Shown: one piece after another, positions 35,177 through 47,524 of the stretch | Numbering within the stretch: the stretch's first letter is position 1 | Layout of the letters: each line of letters opens with the position of its first letter | Assembly: GCF_051020955.1 (NCBI RefSeq) | Contig: NC_135015.1 | Coordinates: 1,488,001-1,552,000 of the forward strand | Reading direction: 5' to 3' | Length of the DNA: 64,000 nt | Source: Megalopta genalis | Taxonomy: Eukaryota; Arthropoda; Insecta; Hymenoptera; Halictidae | Program-made: the position numbers and the translations under genes | The notes under the pieces: model-generated | The model's input: the letters and a program-made list of their open reading frames with translations, nothing else | What the model was told of the DNA's origin: nothing | Databases searched by the model: none

Positions 35177-35533
35177 TTATACTAGTGTCCGATTACTTTC
35201 GTTACCCACTGACGTATGTGTCGCTTTTACGAATATTGCAAAATCGTATGCCCGCAGTCCCGCTTGCAAACAATGTGAAAAGACCGCTAGCGAAGTTGGA
35301 TATTTACACAGTCTCATTTAGAATGCTTGATTTAACTATTGATAGACTATAATTGAAGCTTAACAAACGCGATGTAGATTTGCGTTTGACAGTGATATTT
35401 TTTTGTTCTTTTCGGTTTCATTATTTCTCGTGTTCTGTCGATTCTAGCTGTCGAGTAGATGATATCGTTACTGATTATATTAGCGCACACATGAACACTT
35501 ATACTAGTGTTCCAATACTTTCGTTACCCGCTG
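35177..35533. repeat. 35-bp direct repeat 322 bp apart, transposon-end-like
   Basis: TTATACTAGTGTCCGATTAC and TTATACTAGTGTTCCAATAC, each followed by TTTCGTTACCCRCTG, occur at 35177-35211 and 35499-35533. The second is followed by TA and then by a family-A MITE. They look like two right termini of one Tc1/mariner-like family. Confidence 0.6.
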
Positions 35534-35535
35534 TA

Positions 35536-35683
35536 CAGGGTGTTCCAAAATTATTTTAACAGCCGAAAATGAGGGGTAGCTGTGGTCATTTGAAGTAACT
35601 TTTTCCTTTGCGAAAATGCAATCTGCGGCTTTGTTTACGAGCTATTAACGAAAAACACTGACCAATGAGAGGTGGAGGCGCGA
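35536..35683. mobile_element. MITE family A, copy 4, left half only
   Basis: Begins CAGGGTGTTCCAAAATTATT after TA and runs through the arm to CACTGACCAATGAGAGG. The right arm is absent; unrelated GC-rich sequence follows. It abuts the end of another repeat at 35533. Confidence 0.8.
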
Positions 35684-36957
35684 AGTTCGAGAGCTCGCAG
35701 CACGGGCTTTGACAGAAGGTCGGGACGGACTCGAGCCGCATTCGAAGTATTGAACAAGTCACGAAGCGTGAACTTTCCGGATCTTTTTTATTACGTAAAA
35801 ATGATATTTTTAAGAAAAACGCTGTTCACCTCTACTTTAAAACGTCTGAAGAATATTTACTAATATTTTTCGGACTCGAAATAATATCTAGTTTATGAAA
35901 TTTTTATGCAAGGTGTACAGTGAAGATTAACAAAGTCCGTAAATGATATTTTAATTTAAATAATTCCGTGTCCGAACAGAATTCAACGATTCAATGATTC
36001 ACAAAGCTGATTTTTCTTTGTTTATTAGAGAAATATGAAAAATATTATCGCGTATAACGCGATTTCCTATTACGCGGAACGTATTCCCCGCGTTGAACGG
36101 GAGTCCACTGTAAATCTGAAAGAGGAAAATGCCTTATTCCGCGACAGTTCGCGAGGGGTTCGCCAAATCCAGGGTACGGCCACAATGCATCCGCTGTTCA
36201 CGAACAGCTCGCGAACAACTGTTGCCAGCGTATACGCGGCATTATACGCGGGGATATCTGCAATTTCGAGTGGCGATTGACACAGGTAATCGATTAAAGT
36301 TTGTCAGCGGGAAAACCGCGAACAAAACCGAGCTTACAACCGCGCAATATTGTTGCCAGTCACTGCCGCGACGTAATGTCCCGCGTTCAATTATCCGTGG
36401 CGGAAAAATGACGTTCGCGGAGCCGAAGCCGAGTGCCCTTGAAATTACGGTGCGTTCGTCTTGGCTCGGCGAAAATCCCGGAACGGGAAGCCCCGCTCGC
36501 GGAACGTAATACAAACTTTCGGCACCACCTGCTGGAACCACATTTCAGCGGCTGCATTCGCCGGAATAATACGTCGCTGCCAATGCATTAAGGTCCTTGA
36601 ACTCTCCGTTAACGTGTCCATGTCAGGGAAATATCTGCAGCTCCTCTGTGTACCATAAATTCTGTAACGTTGCCGCGAGCGAAGTGATATTAATTAACGC
36701 GAAAACGACCGGAGAAAATGTTCTCGCACACGTATGAAATACGCCGTCGTAGCGGCATTTCCCGTGCGCCAGCGCCTGCATCCGTGAAATTTATCACAGA
36801 ACCCCGAATTTATCGTCCCGATCGACCTTCGATTAACATTTTTGTGGTGCGATTGACAGATAAACGATCGTCCCGCGATTACCCGCTGGTGTACCCATGG
36901 CTTGAACAAATTTATATAATTCAACAAGTATATATTCTAGCCGAGGAAATAGAAATG
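35684..36957. other. AT-rich, then GC-rich block, no recognisable gene
   Basis: 36120-36950 is GC-rich with overlapping frames on both strands and no domain. One pogo-like terminus lies at 36110. Confidence 0.45.
36030..36110. mobile_element. Solo right end of a pogo-like element
   Basis: Ends CGTTGAACGGGAGTCCACTG then TA. The pattern mirrors Tigger-type ends (CAGTGGACTCCCG...). No left partner was identified nearby. Confidence 0.4.
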
Positions 36958-37093
36958 CAGTAAATTTTCCCTAATTGATGCTCAGGTTGTACACAAAAAT
37001 ATACAATTTGATAAGAGCACGATTATTCGAGCCTTGTGGCTCGTTTTTATAGTTACCGATTGTCAATCAAAATCAATTAGGGAGAATTTACTG
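36958..37093. mobile_element. MITE family E, shortened copy
   Basis: CAGTAAATTTTCCCTAATTG to GGAGAATTTACTG. The right arm has lost its inner part. The flanks are TG and CA rather than TA. Confidence 0.82.
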
Positions 37094-37868
37094 CACTGTT
37101 CAATGATCCTCATATCTGTCATACATTAATATCTGAAACAACGAACCTTCGTAAAAGATTTCAAATAGACAAATACATTTTTCTCCTGTTCTAGCTATCG
37201 AAGGGCTGACATCCAACGCGTTGTTTTAAACGGATTAGTTAAAAGTTTAAAAAAGATATGACGAAGAACATTTCTTGCATTTTCGGTAGAAGAATTAAGC
37301 CCTCGGCATTACGTACACTCGATTGATAGATAAGTTTATTACAGCGACATAAAATTCAGCGAAAACGTGCGATAATTACCTGCGATAATGTCATTTATTT
37401 ATTAACATAACCTATAAGGTAGACCTAATCCATCTTGATCTAATACCTAAGATTTGGGGTGGGGAAGGGTTACTAAAACTTGCCACCACAGTAATGAGTA
37501 TCCTTACGCCTACATATTATTGAGCAAAGTAGATAATTCTCGTAAGATAATTCTCCGAGTAGATTTCATCCATAGTTTCGGGAACGTAACGCGATAGCAC
37601 TGAAATTTCTATCGTCAACTTGTCTACAAATTGTCTCTACTTCCTTCGGACTAGCTCTCTCGGAAAGAGATACTCTGCCGAAGATTTCCTTCTGGAAACG
37701 GTATTCCGCAATTTCATTTTCATAGCTCAACGTTGCTCGATCCCGCGCTGTCACCGTATTTTTCACGTGCCGTGAAGCTTGCAGAAGCAATTGAAATTAT
37801 GAAGCAAATGAAGCGAGCAGCGTCCTAATTTCTGGCTAAGAATGTTCACAATGTTCCACGAGATTATA
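37094..37868. other. No feature recognised
   Basis: Ordinary AT-rich to mixed DNA; nothing supported. Confidence 0.5.
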
Positions 37869-38286
37869 CAGGGTGTCCCAGGTTTTAATGTTTAAACTTT
37901 GTCAGTGTATTCTATGGCACAAAGTAAGAAAAAAATGTTATGTAAACATAGGAATAGTAATCAACTTGCTGTTACTGCGAGCATTGGCTTGAATAGATCA
38001 GCCCATGCCGTGTGTTTATGTAAGCTGTGTTTATTAATACATTTCGAAATGTCTACCGTTGTTGATAATACATGATTGACATCGATCGAAGATCGAATTT
38101 ATGACCGTGCGAATTTCGTTTCTATTCTCTTTCATTTCATTGAACGCATTATTAATCCTATTCTGAATTTTTGTTATAACTTCTTAATAAAGCTCTGTAT
38201 GACCTATGTTTACATAACATATTATTCTTATTTTGTGCCATAGAATATACTGACAAAGTTTGAACATTAAAACCTGGGACACCCTG
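37869..38286. mobile_element. MITE family B, copy 1 (418 bp)
   Basis: CAGGGTGTCCCAGGTTTTAA on the left and its inverse on the right, both flanked by TA. The inverted arms include TTTGTCAGTGTATTCTATGG. Compared with copy 2 it lacks 46 bp of the left arm between two ATAGG direct repeats, but keeps the matching right arm. No coding. Confidence 0.92.
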
Positions 38287-39630
38287 TATATACACGCTGG
38301 CGAGAGTGTGGCTGACGAAAACGACTCGCGATAAAACGTAAATAATAGCGAACAGACCGCGGTACACCCAATTATGTGTGTGATAAACGGTTGTAGATCC
38401 AAACCATGTGCTGCGTCGGTGGATTAATTGGAGCACGTTTGTAAGTTCCAGCGAAATAAATCTCCGAGATACGAGGATGCGGCAGAAGTTAGGATTCCGC
38501 GGGAGGCGACGGGAATGTAAGATTCATCACTGTTTAATACTTGGCCGGTCCGGGCAACGATAAGAATTACGATCGCGGTTCTGGTCGGCGTAGGAACGAC
38601 ACGCTACGGACAACTGTTTCGTAGTTATGAATCAATGTTTGCAGTCCATATAAGCGATTTGTCGGCAGACGGAAATAATGGACGGGTTTACAACCGTATC
38701 GAATGAAACAGGGAGAACCAGCGCATTTCGTCTTAACAATGCGGTGTAATATCGCGTCACCGTCGATCAACGGTTTAAGGCCTGCACGCGATGCGATCCG
38801 GCGCACGGAGACATGGGGGAATTCTTGGTCGTGAAAAATTCCCATTATCCGCCAAGGGAATTTTCATTCCGCCGGAATACTTCCGCGTTATTTCTATTTC
38901 TACCGACTCCTGTTTTTTTGTTCCACGTTGCGCCGCGTACCAAAGTGCACGCCGGTTTGACCGCGTTCCCGCGAACGAACAAAACAATATATCGGCAGCG
39001 GAATGGCCGCGCCACCGGAAGCTCCGGCATTTTCCACGGGCCCCCGCTGACCCGTTATTTATCGCGGATTGAAATTCGGAGACCGCGTCGCGGCCAGGAA
39101 TTTCATTAAAATTATGACTTAGATATTGGAACGCGGCGGCGGCCGAGACACGCGTGATGGCTCGACTGCGGAACGTGGATCGACTCGGCGACGACCTCCT
39201 CCTATTCGGTTCTGCTCGCCGATGCCTCTATACCTGCACGTATGCAACGCGCGCATTTGTGCCCGCCAATACACGCTACGCACCACCGTTCGTGAGCTGC
39301 GTTGGAATCTATTGCGTTTAATATAATTGAAGTCTTTGCCGTTTGTAGTTGCACCATTGTCGGACGAAAGTGGAGCCGACGTGTGAACTTTTTGAGGTTC
39401 GTGCCACATACTGCACGATTTTTCCTAAACGGACGACAAAAATCGGTGATGCTTGAAATCTTAGCTTATTAGCGAATAATGTAATTAAGTGTACCTCGTA
39501 ATCGTCATGGATGGGTGTGTCAGTGTTATCGAGCGATGATTTGATTGACAAGGAGTGTGCAATACCTTGAGGTCACCAAATTTCTTGAGACTTTGTACGC
39601 TTATAAATCGCATTCATCAATTTGCGAATA
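38287..39630. other. GC-rich block, no recognisable gene
   Basis: CpG-rich around 38750-39300. Overlapping frames only. Confidence 0.45.
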
Positions 39631-39845
39631 CAGTAATTTCTCCCTAATTCGCGCTCAGATTGCGCACAAAAATGGACAGTTTAGGGAGAGGAGTTACGAT
39701 TATTCGAGCCTTGCGCTTCGTTTTTATAATTGTTGATAATCGGCAACTGTAAGAACGAGCCGCGAGGCTTCAAAAATCGTATCTCTTCTTCCCAAATTGT
39801 TCATTTTTGTGCGCAATCTGTGCGCGAATTAGGGGGAAAATACTA
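39631..39845. mobile_element. MITE family E, copy
   Basis: CAGTAATTTCTCCCTAATTC after TA. The right arm ends GGGGGAAAATACTA before TA. The centre TTTATAATTGTTGATAATCG then GCAACTGTAAGAACGAGCC is typical. Confidence 0.85.
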
Positions 39846-39849
39846 TATA

Positions 39850-39903
39850 TCGGGTTGTAAGCTATCTACTTGGAAAGTCGAAATTACTTTTGCAACAACC
39901 CAA
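39850..39903. mobile_element. 54-bp mariner relic, ends only
   Basis: The left end CGGGTTG and the right end, in reverse TTGGGTTGTTGCAAAAGTAA, flank only about 20 bases and lie between TA dinucleotides. The right end resembles mariner terminal repeats (compare TTGGGTTG... at 21837). It sits exactly between two E-family MITEs (ends 39845 and 39908). Confidence 0.55.
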
Positions 39904-39907
39904 TATA

Positions 39908-40115
39908 CAGTAAACTCTCCCCAATTGTTCCACAGCTTGTAAACAAAAATGAACAACTTGGAAGAAAGTAATACAATTATTCGGGCCTTGCGCTTCGTTC
40001 TTATGATTGTTGACAATCGGCAACTGTAAGAACAAGCCACGAGGCTTCAAAAATCGTATATCTTCTTCCAAAATTGTTCATTTTCGTTTACAAGTTTAAG
40101 AAAAATTGAGTTTAC
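39908..40115. mobile_element. MITE family E, copy, next to the preceding one
   Basis: CAGTAAACTCTCCCCAATTG after TA. The right end is worn (AAGAAAAATTGAGTTTAC). It is separated from the previous E copy only by the 54-bp mariner relic, and a family-D fragment follows at once. Confidence 0.8.
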
Positions 40116-40118
40116 AAA

Positions 40119-40343
40119 TGTTTCAAATTTTCATTATAGGCTCAGATAAAAAAGTTAAAAAAATGACAGTTTTCTATTTTTTTTTTTGTCATTCCAAATA
40201 ATAACGAAATTTAAAATGAACATTTTGGTCATTGTCTGGTATACTAGTCCCTCTATCATCTAAAAAAAAATTCAAGTCACTTAGTCCAGTCTTAAAAAAG
40301 TTATTATATTTTAAAAGGTGTACGAACGCTTTGTGGGCCACTG
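40119..40343. mobile_element. Family D element, right-half copy
   Basis: Shares TAGGCTCAGATAAAAAAGTT, AATTCAAGTCACTTAGTCCA and AAGGTGTACGAACGCTTTGT with D copies 1 and 2, ending GGGCCACTG before TA. Starts next to the decayed right end of an E element (about 40115). Confidence 0.75.
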
Positions 40344-42641
40344 TATCTTCAAGATTTTCGTTCTGTATATTTCCTACATGTGTTATTATCACACTTATTA
40401 CTAATTACGAGTACGCTTTAATTGTGGCATACAGAGCAATAGCCGCCGAAGCAATATATTTCGTGTCATTTTCAACTTCTTTGGAGATTTTTAATAGCCT
40501 AATTAAATTCTCGTTTGGGGAGTTGAGTCATGCAAATAATAAAAGTATGTTGTTTGGATATAATTGTTATTGCAATAAGCGAACAAATATTGAACTACGT
40601 ATATGTAAGTATCTTTATAATATTAATTCAAAAAGAAAATGTCGGGAACGAATTAACTTGCTTGGTAATTCTACTATTAGTTCGCCTAACTTCACTCTTT
40701 CAGCTGCAGCTGTGTTCAGCTCAAATTCCTTAATCTTGTTTTAGTCAGATTCGGCTCTTTTAACACGCTAACTATTCATTCAGTCCCTGTGAAAATTCCG
40801 TAAAATCTAATTTCTTAAATGAAACAGCAGATGAATGCGCAAGCTGTATTATAATTCTCAACTTTCTTGCACCTTATAGATACTGATAATAATTGGTTCA
40901 CTCATTATTAAAATGATAAAGTAAAACCCAATGAAATTAACATTGTGATATCTTACCTAGAACGATTTATTTGCTGAACATTGATCTTCATTCGTTCAGT
41001 ATTTTCTCAAACGTTTTGCATAAGCTTTACAGAAAATTTAATATAAAAAAAAAATAATAAATAACATTAAAAAATTGAAATAATTTTTGTGACACTTTAA
41101 GAACTTCCATCTTTCACATTTTTAATTTTAACAAATAAATAATATTAATCGAATTTGAATAAAACTATTTCATATATCTCATTCGATAAATATAAAGTCA
41201 ATTATGCTTGGAACTAAACTAAAGGCACAACAATTGGCTACCCCATAGTAACTGGCTTAACTACCCCTTGTAACTAATACGAAGTCGAAGGGTGAAGTCG
41301 TACCAAGAGTGATAAAACGATTGGAGATAGGAATCTTCTTCCTTTCTTTCTTCTTTCTTTCAAAATTCCAATGTTGAAACTCTTGAAATGGCTTCAATCA
41401 AAGTAATAATCCTTCATCGTTTAAATCGAAGTTTCTCAATGTTACTTCGAGCTCGCTGAAGTCTATTAATATTTTCATTCGATATAGTCTCTACACCAGT
41501 ATTAATTCGACCGAGGTATACTTTTTCACAAACGTAACAGCCACAAAGTCACTTCGTAAAAACCGGATAGAATCATCCGAGCAAATACCGGCGTAAAATT
41601 GGAAAAACCTCTCTGTTACGCGAGCGAATAACAGTGCTGTGTACCAATATTTGTTATTTGAGGATACAGTTATTTTTCTGCCGTCATATATTTGGGAAAT
41701 TTGAGAGTCAAATGAAGCATAGTACCATTTTTACGCGACGCAAAAGTGCGGAAAGTCGCTAACACTTTGTTTTCCAAGGTATGTTAACTTCAGTTTTCGC
41801 AGATACAATTGCTTCCGTTCCGTTGGAATCTTTCCCTGACACGAACTTTTTACGTAGACCTACGGCGAATAAAATTCTACCGCGTTAAAATTCTACGCGC
41901 GGATCATTTTGCGCGAGTAGTTTCGTAACACGCGTATCGAGTTTACACGAGAAACACATGCAATCGCAGGTTCAAGTCATAGGTGAATTTTGGTGTTGGG
42001 AAAAAATAGCAACCCAAGCAGAGAGAAAAACAAGAAGCGTGAAACTAAAAAGAGTATTTAGAAAACCAATTCCTATACATACAATATGGTGCTTGATATT
42101 TATTTTGCTTTATAGTTATCAAGGTTATAAAAATGCTTTCGAAAAAAAAGAATTATCTTGACCGAAGCACACATTTTAACAAAGTGTGCACAAAATTTAA
42201 ACAAATTCAGCTTTATCATTTTTGTAAAATGTTTTTGTCAGTTTGTGAAGCGGGGCTCTAAAAACTGAAATATTGCAAATTTTATTTCTTTATTGAAACA
42301 AAAATTTACTTAAACTCACCAAAAGTAATCAAAGAATATTTTAAATTCCACTATACTTTTATATTTGACTTTTAACCACTCGCACCACGTAGATTATTAC
42401 TTTTTCCAATTAATCAATTTCTACACGAAAAAGAAATTTATATTGTATGTCAATGTTACCTGTAATTGCCAAACATCGGTAACAGAAAAATAGGATTTGT
42501 TTTCAATTCAGACTAAGTAACATCCATATTTAGTAGCTTATGTTCGTAATCTTCGCAAGTCTGACACGATATTATTATAATGCAAGCGATTAAAACATCT
42601 GGATATAAAATATCCCACAATCAAATCGTAAACTTCAAGAG
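40344..42641. other. AT-rich DNA, repeat J only
   Basis: Apart from repeat J at 41181 nothing was recognised. Frames at 40232-40744 and 41958-42161 look random. Confidence 0.45.
41181..41267. repeat. Low-copy interspersed repeat J, copy 2
   Basis: ATTCGATAAATATAAAGTCA then TTGGCTACCCCATAGTAACT, similar to 11562-11626. Confidence 0.6.
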
Positions 42642-43048
42642 AAGCCGTTTATTTTGGAAGTGCATTAGTCACTTTTTCAAAAAAATCGAGTTAATGGTAA
42701 CACTAATTACAATTGAACGGTATCTTTTCATTTTAAAAAAATTTGCAATCGATAAGTTGAGAACTATTGAGATTTGTTCGAGAGAAGTTTTGCTAATTAA
42801 CGGTATAACAAACATGTTTATTTTGAAAGTGGCGTAAGTCGCTGTACTCAGGAAATTAATTGCGGGGCTTAGTGTAAAAGAAATAGAAACGTGTGATAAG
42901 TGTGTGTGAAGTATTGTTTTGAATTATTTTCAGTATTTTTAAAAAAGTTGTGATCACACTGGACTTATTTTTATAAGTGCGAAAGAATAGTGCAGTTTTG
43001 TAAATTATATTATAGTGATAATAATAATATAATAATATAATAGAAAAA

Positions 43049-43212
43049 TGGATCCGTTATTCGCTGGATCTCGTCCTGTTTCTTCAGCAAAATACAAAGA
43101 CATGATGGACTTGCTTAATTATATACCCCCAATATACCACAGTTATTTTAAAAATTTGGAACAAAACACGATTTCCGAGGACTTAATCACTTCTATTGAT
43201 GACGAAAATTAA
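43049..43212 (+). pseudogene. 54-aa ORF within the family-G element, possible transposase tail
   Basis: Starts at an ATG after an A-rich leader and reads MDPLFAGSRPVSSAKYKDMM, then DLLNYIPPIYHSYFKNL, ending at TAA. It is flanked by family-G ends, so it probably belongs to that transposon, either as the C-terminal tail of its transposase or as a short exon. I cannot name the family from sequence alone. It is followed by AT-rich DNA with AATAAA-like motifs. Confidence 0.4.
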
Positions 43213-43343
43213 ATTGAACTGATATATTTTCATATAAATTACTTATACTTATGTTTCAAAATGTACTAAATATTTTTGTATATTTTATGAATATTAAAAT
43301 AAAAAATACTTAAATCAAACCTAAAGGTTTGAAAGGACTGAAG

Positions 43344-43686
43344 GAAAAATGACTGACATATATTAATTTTGTCCGATGTATTTTACTGAAGTGATGTTTT
43401 GAAAGGACAGTGATTTACTAAAATTGTTGAATAAATTAAATATATAATAATAATTTATACCATGAACATATTTAATATTTATATTAAATAATCACTTCAG
43501 TAAAATACATCGGACAAAAGTAAATCACTGTCCTTTCAAAACATCACTTCAATATTAAATATGTTCATGGTATAAATTATTATTATATATTTAATTTATT
43601 CAACAATTTTAGTAAATCACTGTCCTTTCAAAACATCACTTCAGTAAAATACATCGGACAAAATTAATATATGTCAGTCATTTTTC
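43344..43686. repeat. Perfect 136-bp inverted repeat (hairpin) with 71-base loop
   Basis: 43344-43479 and 43551-43686 are exact reverse complements as far as I can read. The loop (43480-43550) contains a third partial copy of the arm sequence (CACTTCAGTAAAATACATCG, CACTGTCCTTTCAAAACATC). The transcript would form a long double-stranded RNA. It lies inside the family-G composite element. Confidence 0.92.
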
Positions 43687-43903
43687 TAAACTATTTATTT
43701 TAAAAGTAATGAAAAGTGGTGATTTTTTAATGTTTATACGAAATTATTTATACTGAGAAAAATATCAGTATCCTGAGATAACAAATACAAGTAAATCTTC
43801 TCGAAAGTTAGCATCCATATTTTGAAACGTGTTAAAACGCAAACCCTTAAATATATCGACTTAAAAACAAAGTGACTTATGCCACTTTCAAAATAAACGG
43901 CTC

Positions 43904-45447
43904 AAATAGAAGAATGTACAATAATTTCTCACTCCATATCACAGTACTAAACAATATTCGTGGCCGCGTTTATTCAGACCAATTTCATTATTTTCGAAAG
44001 TATGTGCTACGTGCGGCCGAAAGATTGATCACAGCATCGTATGTACGCTGTGCACACGTGTGTAGAAAATCTGAGTTTACAGCGGAAGATAAATATATTT
44101 TTACAACAGGCGAGATCACTGGCCGAATGGCAGCGGCAGTAACCCCGGAGTCTAGCGTTCACGATGAATCTGCACCGTTTCACTTTATCGCTCCGTTGTC
44201 AGGCCATCCCGAAAATACGGAAACGTCAGTGCACCCCCAGGGATTTCTTAGCGGCAAGCTTATAGGAGAGGGTGCGAGCGGCACGCGCACGCCGAAAATA
44301 TCTGAGGCTGCATAGAAAAACATCACGCGTCACGTGTTTTCACTTTTCTGCAGGAACCGCAGCTATTTTTCATATAACGATATGAAAAAAGTCGTCGCAG
44401 AACAATTATAATTTTCATTCAAATGTTTTTAATTAAAAGCAATAGTTACACGTGGTCGAAATTTAATTTTAATTGGCAATATTATTATTAACGAGGGAAT
44501 TCATTTTATAAAATTACGAAACACAAAATTGCTGCAGGATTAATTATAACAACAATTAAAGCAGGTTAATTTTATCTTCAAATGTTGAATTTGCGACATG
44601 TAACGTTGGTGTTTACAGCCACGGATGCCAGCTCGAGCTCGGTGAGAATTGCGCGCGTTGTATCGAAGGCACACTGCGGTTTTTTATTGTCCCATCCGGG
44701 CGCACAGTAAATCCGTTGTTCTACTTGGCCGGGCGGTGTTAAAATTTCTGCAACACGCGGATCTCGAATTTCTCCCGAGTCCCTTGAAGCGATTCGCAGT
44801 TTATTTCCCAGTCGCGGCGGCGTTGGATCTTGTTGAACATCGTGACGAAAGTTCGTGCGCGAAAAATGGTCCGGTAACCGATTTTGCGTCGCGGCGGGAA
44901 TACATATATCGCGACAAGTGTTTCGCGAAAGCATCCCCCGGCTTTCTCTCGCTGCTCTCCTAATCTGGCTGCCGAGTGTGGTGCATTTTAATGCGGGAAG
45001 GTCGGCGGAAGATTGACCGGGAAGAAGGCAGCCGAGTGAATGAGAAACCTGTTAAGTTACGTGCCGCGAATCCATTCAAGAGCTTTAGTTAATTATGAGC
45101 GTTTTTATCGCGGGGTGACGCGGAGAAATCATAACGAATTTGTAAAGGTAGGTCGTGACTCGAGTGCAAATCCTTTTAACTGGCTAATTAATAAAGTCAG
45201 GGATCGGCCTAACATTTATATAATTCTGATGTGGGAACTTCGGAGAATTTCATTTTAGTTACTGGATTGACACGCTTTTCATGAAATAAACCATCACAAT
45301 TAGACTGCGGATCTTCATAAAAATTGTTAATTTCATACAGAAGAATTATTATAAAAATTAGAATTGTAGAATAATTTCCTTCTTCAACTAAACGATTGAT
45401 CATTGTAAAAATAAAATAAAAATACTATTAGACCTTGCCAGTTTATA
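43904..45447. other. Mixed block, no recognisable gene
   Basis: A 147-aa frame (43872-44315) begins inside the family-G terminus and has no known domain. 44570-45030 is GC-rich. Confidence 0.4.
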
Positions 45448-45841
45448 CAGGGTGGGCCGGAATTCGTAGCAGGGAGTGATTCTACGTGAAAAAATAAGAA
45501 ACAAATTTGATATAACATTTTTTTATACCGGGCTCCGTTTTGGAGAAAGTCGATTTTAAAGTTTGTTCATCTTTGTAAAGGATTTAGTTACCGTCTATTC
45601 TTCTACCGCAGTTGCCTCCGTCCGAGATAGTGTTTACGAACATAAATTGTTGCGAAACTATGTACTAAACGAAATATTTGCATCGATAAACGTAAATCCT
45701 TTACGAAGATAAACAAACTTTAAAGTCGATTTTCTCGAAGACAGAGTCCCGGATTTGAGAATGTTATACCAAATTTTTGTCTTATTTTTTCACGTAGAAT
45801 CACACCTTGCTCGGTTCTACTACGAATTCCGGCACACCCTG
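45448..45841. mobile_element. MITE family C-related element (394 bp)
   Basis: Left CAGGGTGGGCCGGAATTCGT, right ACGAATTCCGGCACACCCTG, flanked by TA. It shares the block GTGATTCTACRTGAAAAAAT with C copy 1, but its termini and interior differ, so it is a sister subfamily. The arms match over about 150 bp. Confidence 0.88.
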
Positions 45842-47524
45842 TATATTCTCTTGCATTTGAAAAATCTGTACATTCCATTATTGCATAAAGATCTACAGTT
45901 TGATGATAATAACATTAACATTAGATTTACGGAACCCGTCAAAATAACGTGTCGCTAATTTCTTAATTTACGATTATTCATATTGTAAAGATATATTATA
46001 TTTATAAGTTATTTATTCAATTTATATGTTACTTACGGCAAATGTTGCAATAACACTTGTTAAAAATCAGAATAAATGTCTTATTGTTACTTTTATAAAC
46101 TAATATAAATATCTGACTTTTGTGCTCCGTAAATCTAGTGTTAATGACAATGTTTGCTGTCTTTTCTCATTTTCCATAATGTGGAGCAATTTCCTATAAA
46201 ATCGTCTTCTGCCGATTAATTGCCTCCAACGTCGACATAGCACAAGAAACATAAGCGTCCGCGTCCCTCCGTTACAGAATTCTTAAATATTGTAGCGATG
46301 AACTTTTGTTCCGTAACTAACCGCGCATTAATTACTTCGTGAAAATTGTTGCAGAAAGTTTCCAATTAATTACTTCGTTGCAGGTAATCCAATTAAATTA
46401 TAAATGTTTCCGAAGAGTTCGAGACTTGCCAGTTGTTTACCATTAAATAATTAACCTCGAAGCTGCTTAATAGTTATTATGTAATTGTTTTCGAATCTAA
46501 TACCCCCGGAAGGTCTTATTACGAAACGATATTTGTTGCCCAATTTTGTTAAGTTTGTTTCGGTAAATTCCACTAAATAATAGGTTCCAGGAACGCGTTC
46601 GCACAGCTTTAATAAAAGCGTTCCTCCGCCGTGCGTTGCGATTTAATAGAAGAGCTCTTAGCCGAGATTAATAATTTCCTGATGGACAAATTTGTTTGGC
46701 CATCAACCTGTTAAAACGTGTACCCTTCTTTCCGCCATAAAAGTTCGACTAATCCATTCCCATTTCGTGCTCCGTTTAACTTATCGCATCTCGAGTTTAA
46801 GAACAAAGTTTCCGATTCGATCCTCGAATCCTAGTGCATTGCAGGAATTATAATCCGCGTCCGTGGCTCATCGAAAGCTTCAAATCGAACAAGGCGCAAA
46901 GTTCCGGTAACTTTGCACTTAACATGAAACATTGGTTGTCCGAACCGTTTCGCATTTAAATAATAAAGTATCGGGGTGGATCTGCAGCTGGTGCCGCATG
47001 AAAGATAACATCGAGGCGAACTCTTACGGACGATCTTCCCCAGGAGCGGCGAGCTCTCTCCGAACAAACCGAAAAACTGAAAGTTGATAAAGGAGCCATG
47101 GCGGTGAGCACACGCGAAGACTCTTCGCTGAAACTTGGGGCGCGTTCACGTGCGGGTAACTCTCGAAGTCGCGAATTCGATCGTCAACGTCGAACCATGT
47201 TTCCGTCCCGGTCCCGGAACCGTCGACGACAGTAACGCAAAAGCGAGTATCCGGCCACTTAATCCGTCGCTCAACTTCCTGAAGCAACTGCTTGTCGCGG
47301 TAACAAAGTAACAATGTCTCGGGTCTCGGGTGTAATAAGGGAACCGGGGGAATATTAACCCAGCCAGACCCGACTCTTCCGGAAAATATTTATCGCCGGC
47401 TCATTCGCCGAACTTGCTGAAAGGAAATTTTAAGATCCTTTCCTGACCCTTCTCGGGCATAATCCGACGGGAAAATCAATTTCTCTACAACATAAGGATT
47501 TATGTGCCTCGCCGAAGAGAGATG
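45842..47524. other. AT-rich, then GC-rich block, no recognisable gene
   Basis: 46600-47420 is GC-rich. Nothing further was identified. Confidence 0.45.

Larger units (their letters stand above)
42642..43903. mobile_element. Family G composite element, longer relative with ORF relic
   Basis: A family-G left end occurs at 42642 (GAAGCCGTTTATTTTGGAAG) and again at 42814 (TGTTTATTTTGAAAGTGGCG). A right end identical to that of the 216-bp copy closes at 43903. The last ~190 bp (43709-43903) match 12715-12892 almost base for base, apart from an ~18-bp insertion near 43766. Between the ends lie a 54-codon ORF and a 343-bp perfect palindrome. It looks like a damaged longer copy from which the short MITE derives, with later insertions or rearrangement. 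Confidence 0.6.

Noticed and set aside
40232..40744. 170-codon frame
   Set aside because: It starts inside a family-D MITE fragment and runs into AT-rich DNA; no domain.
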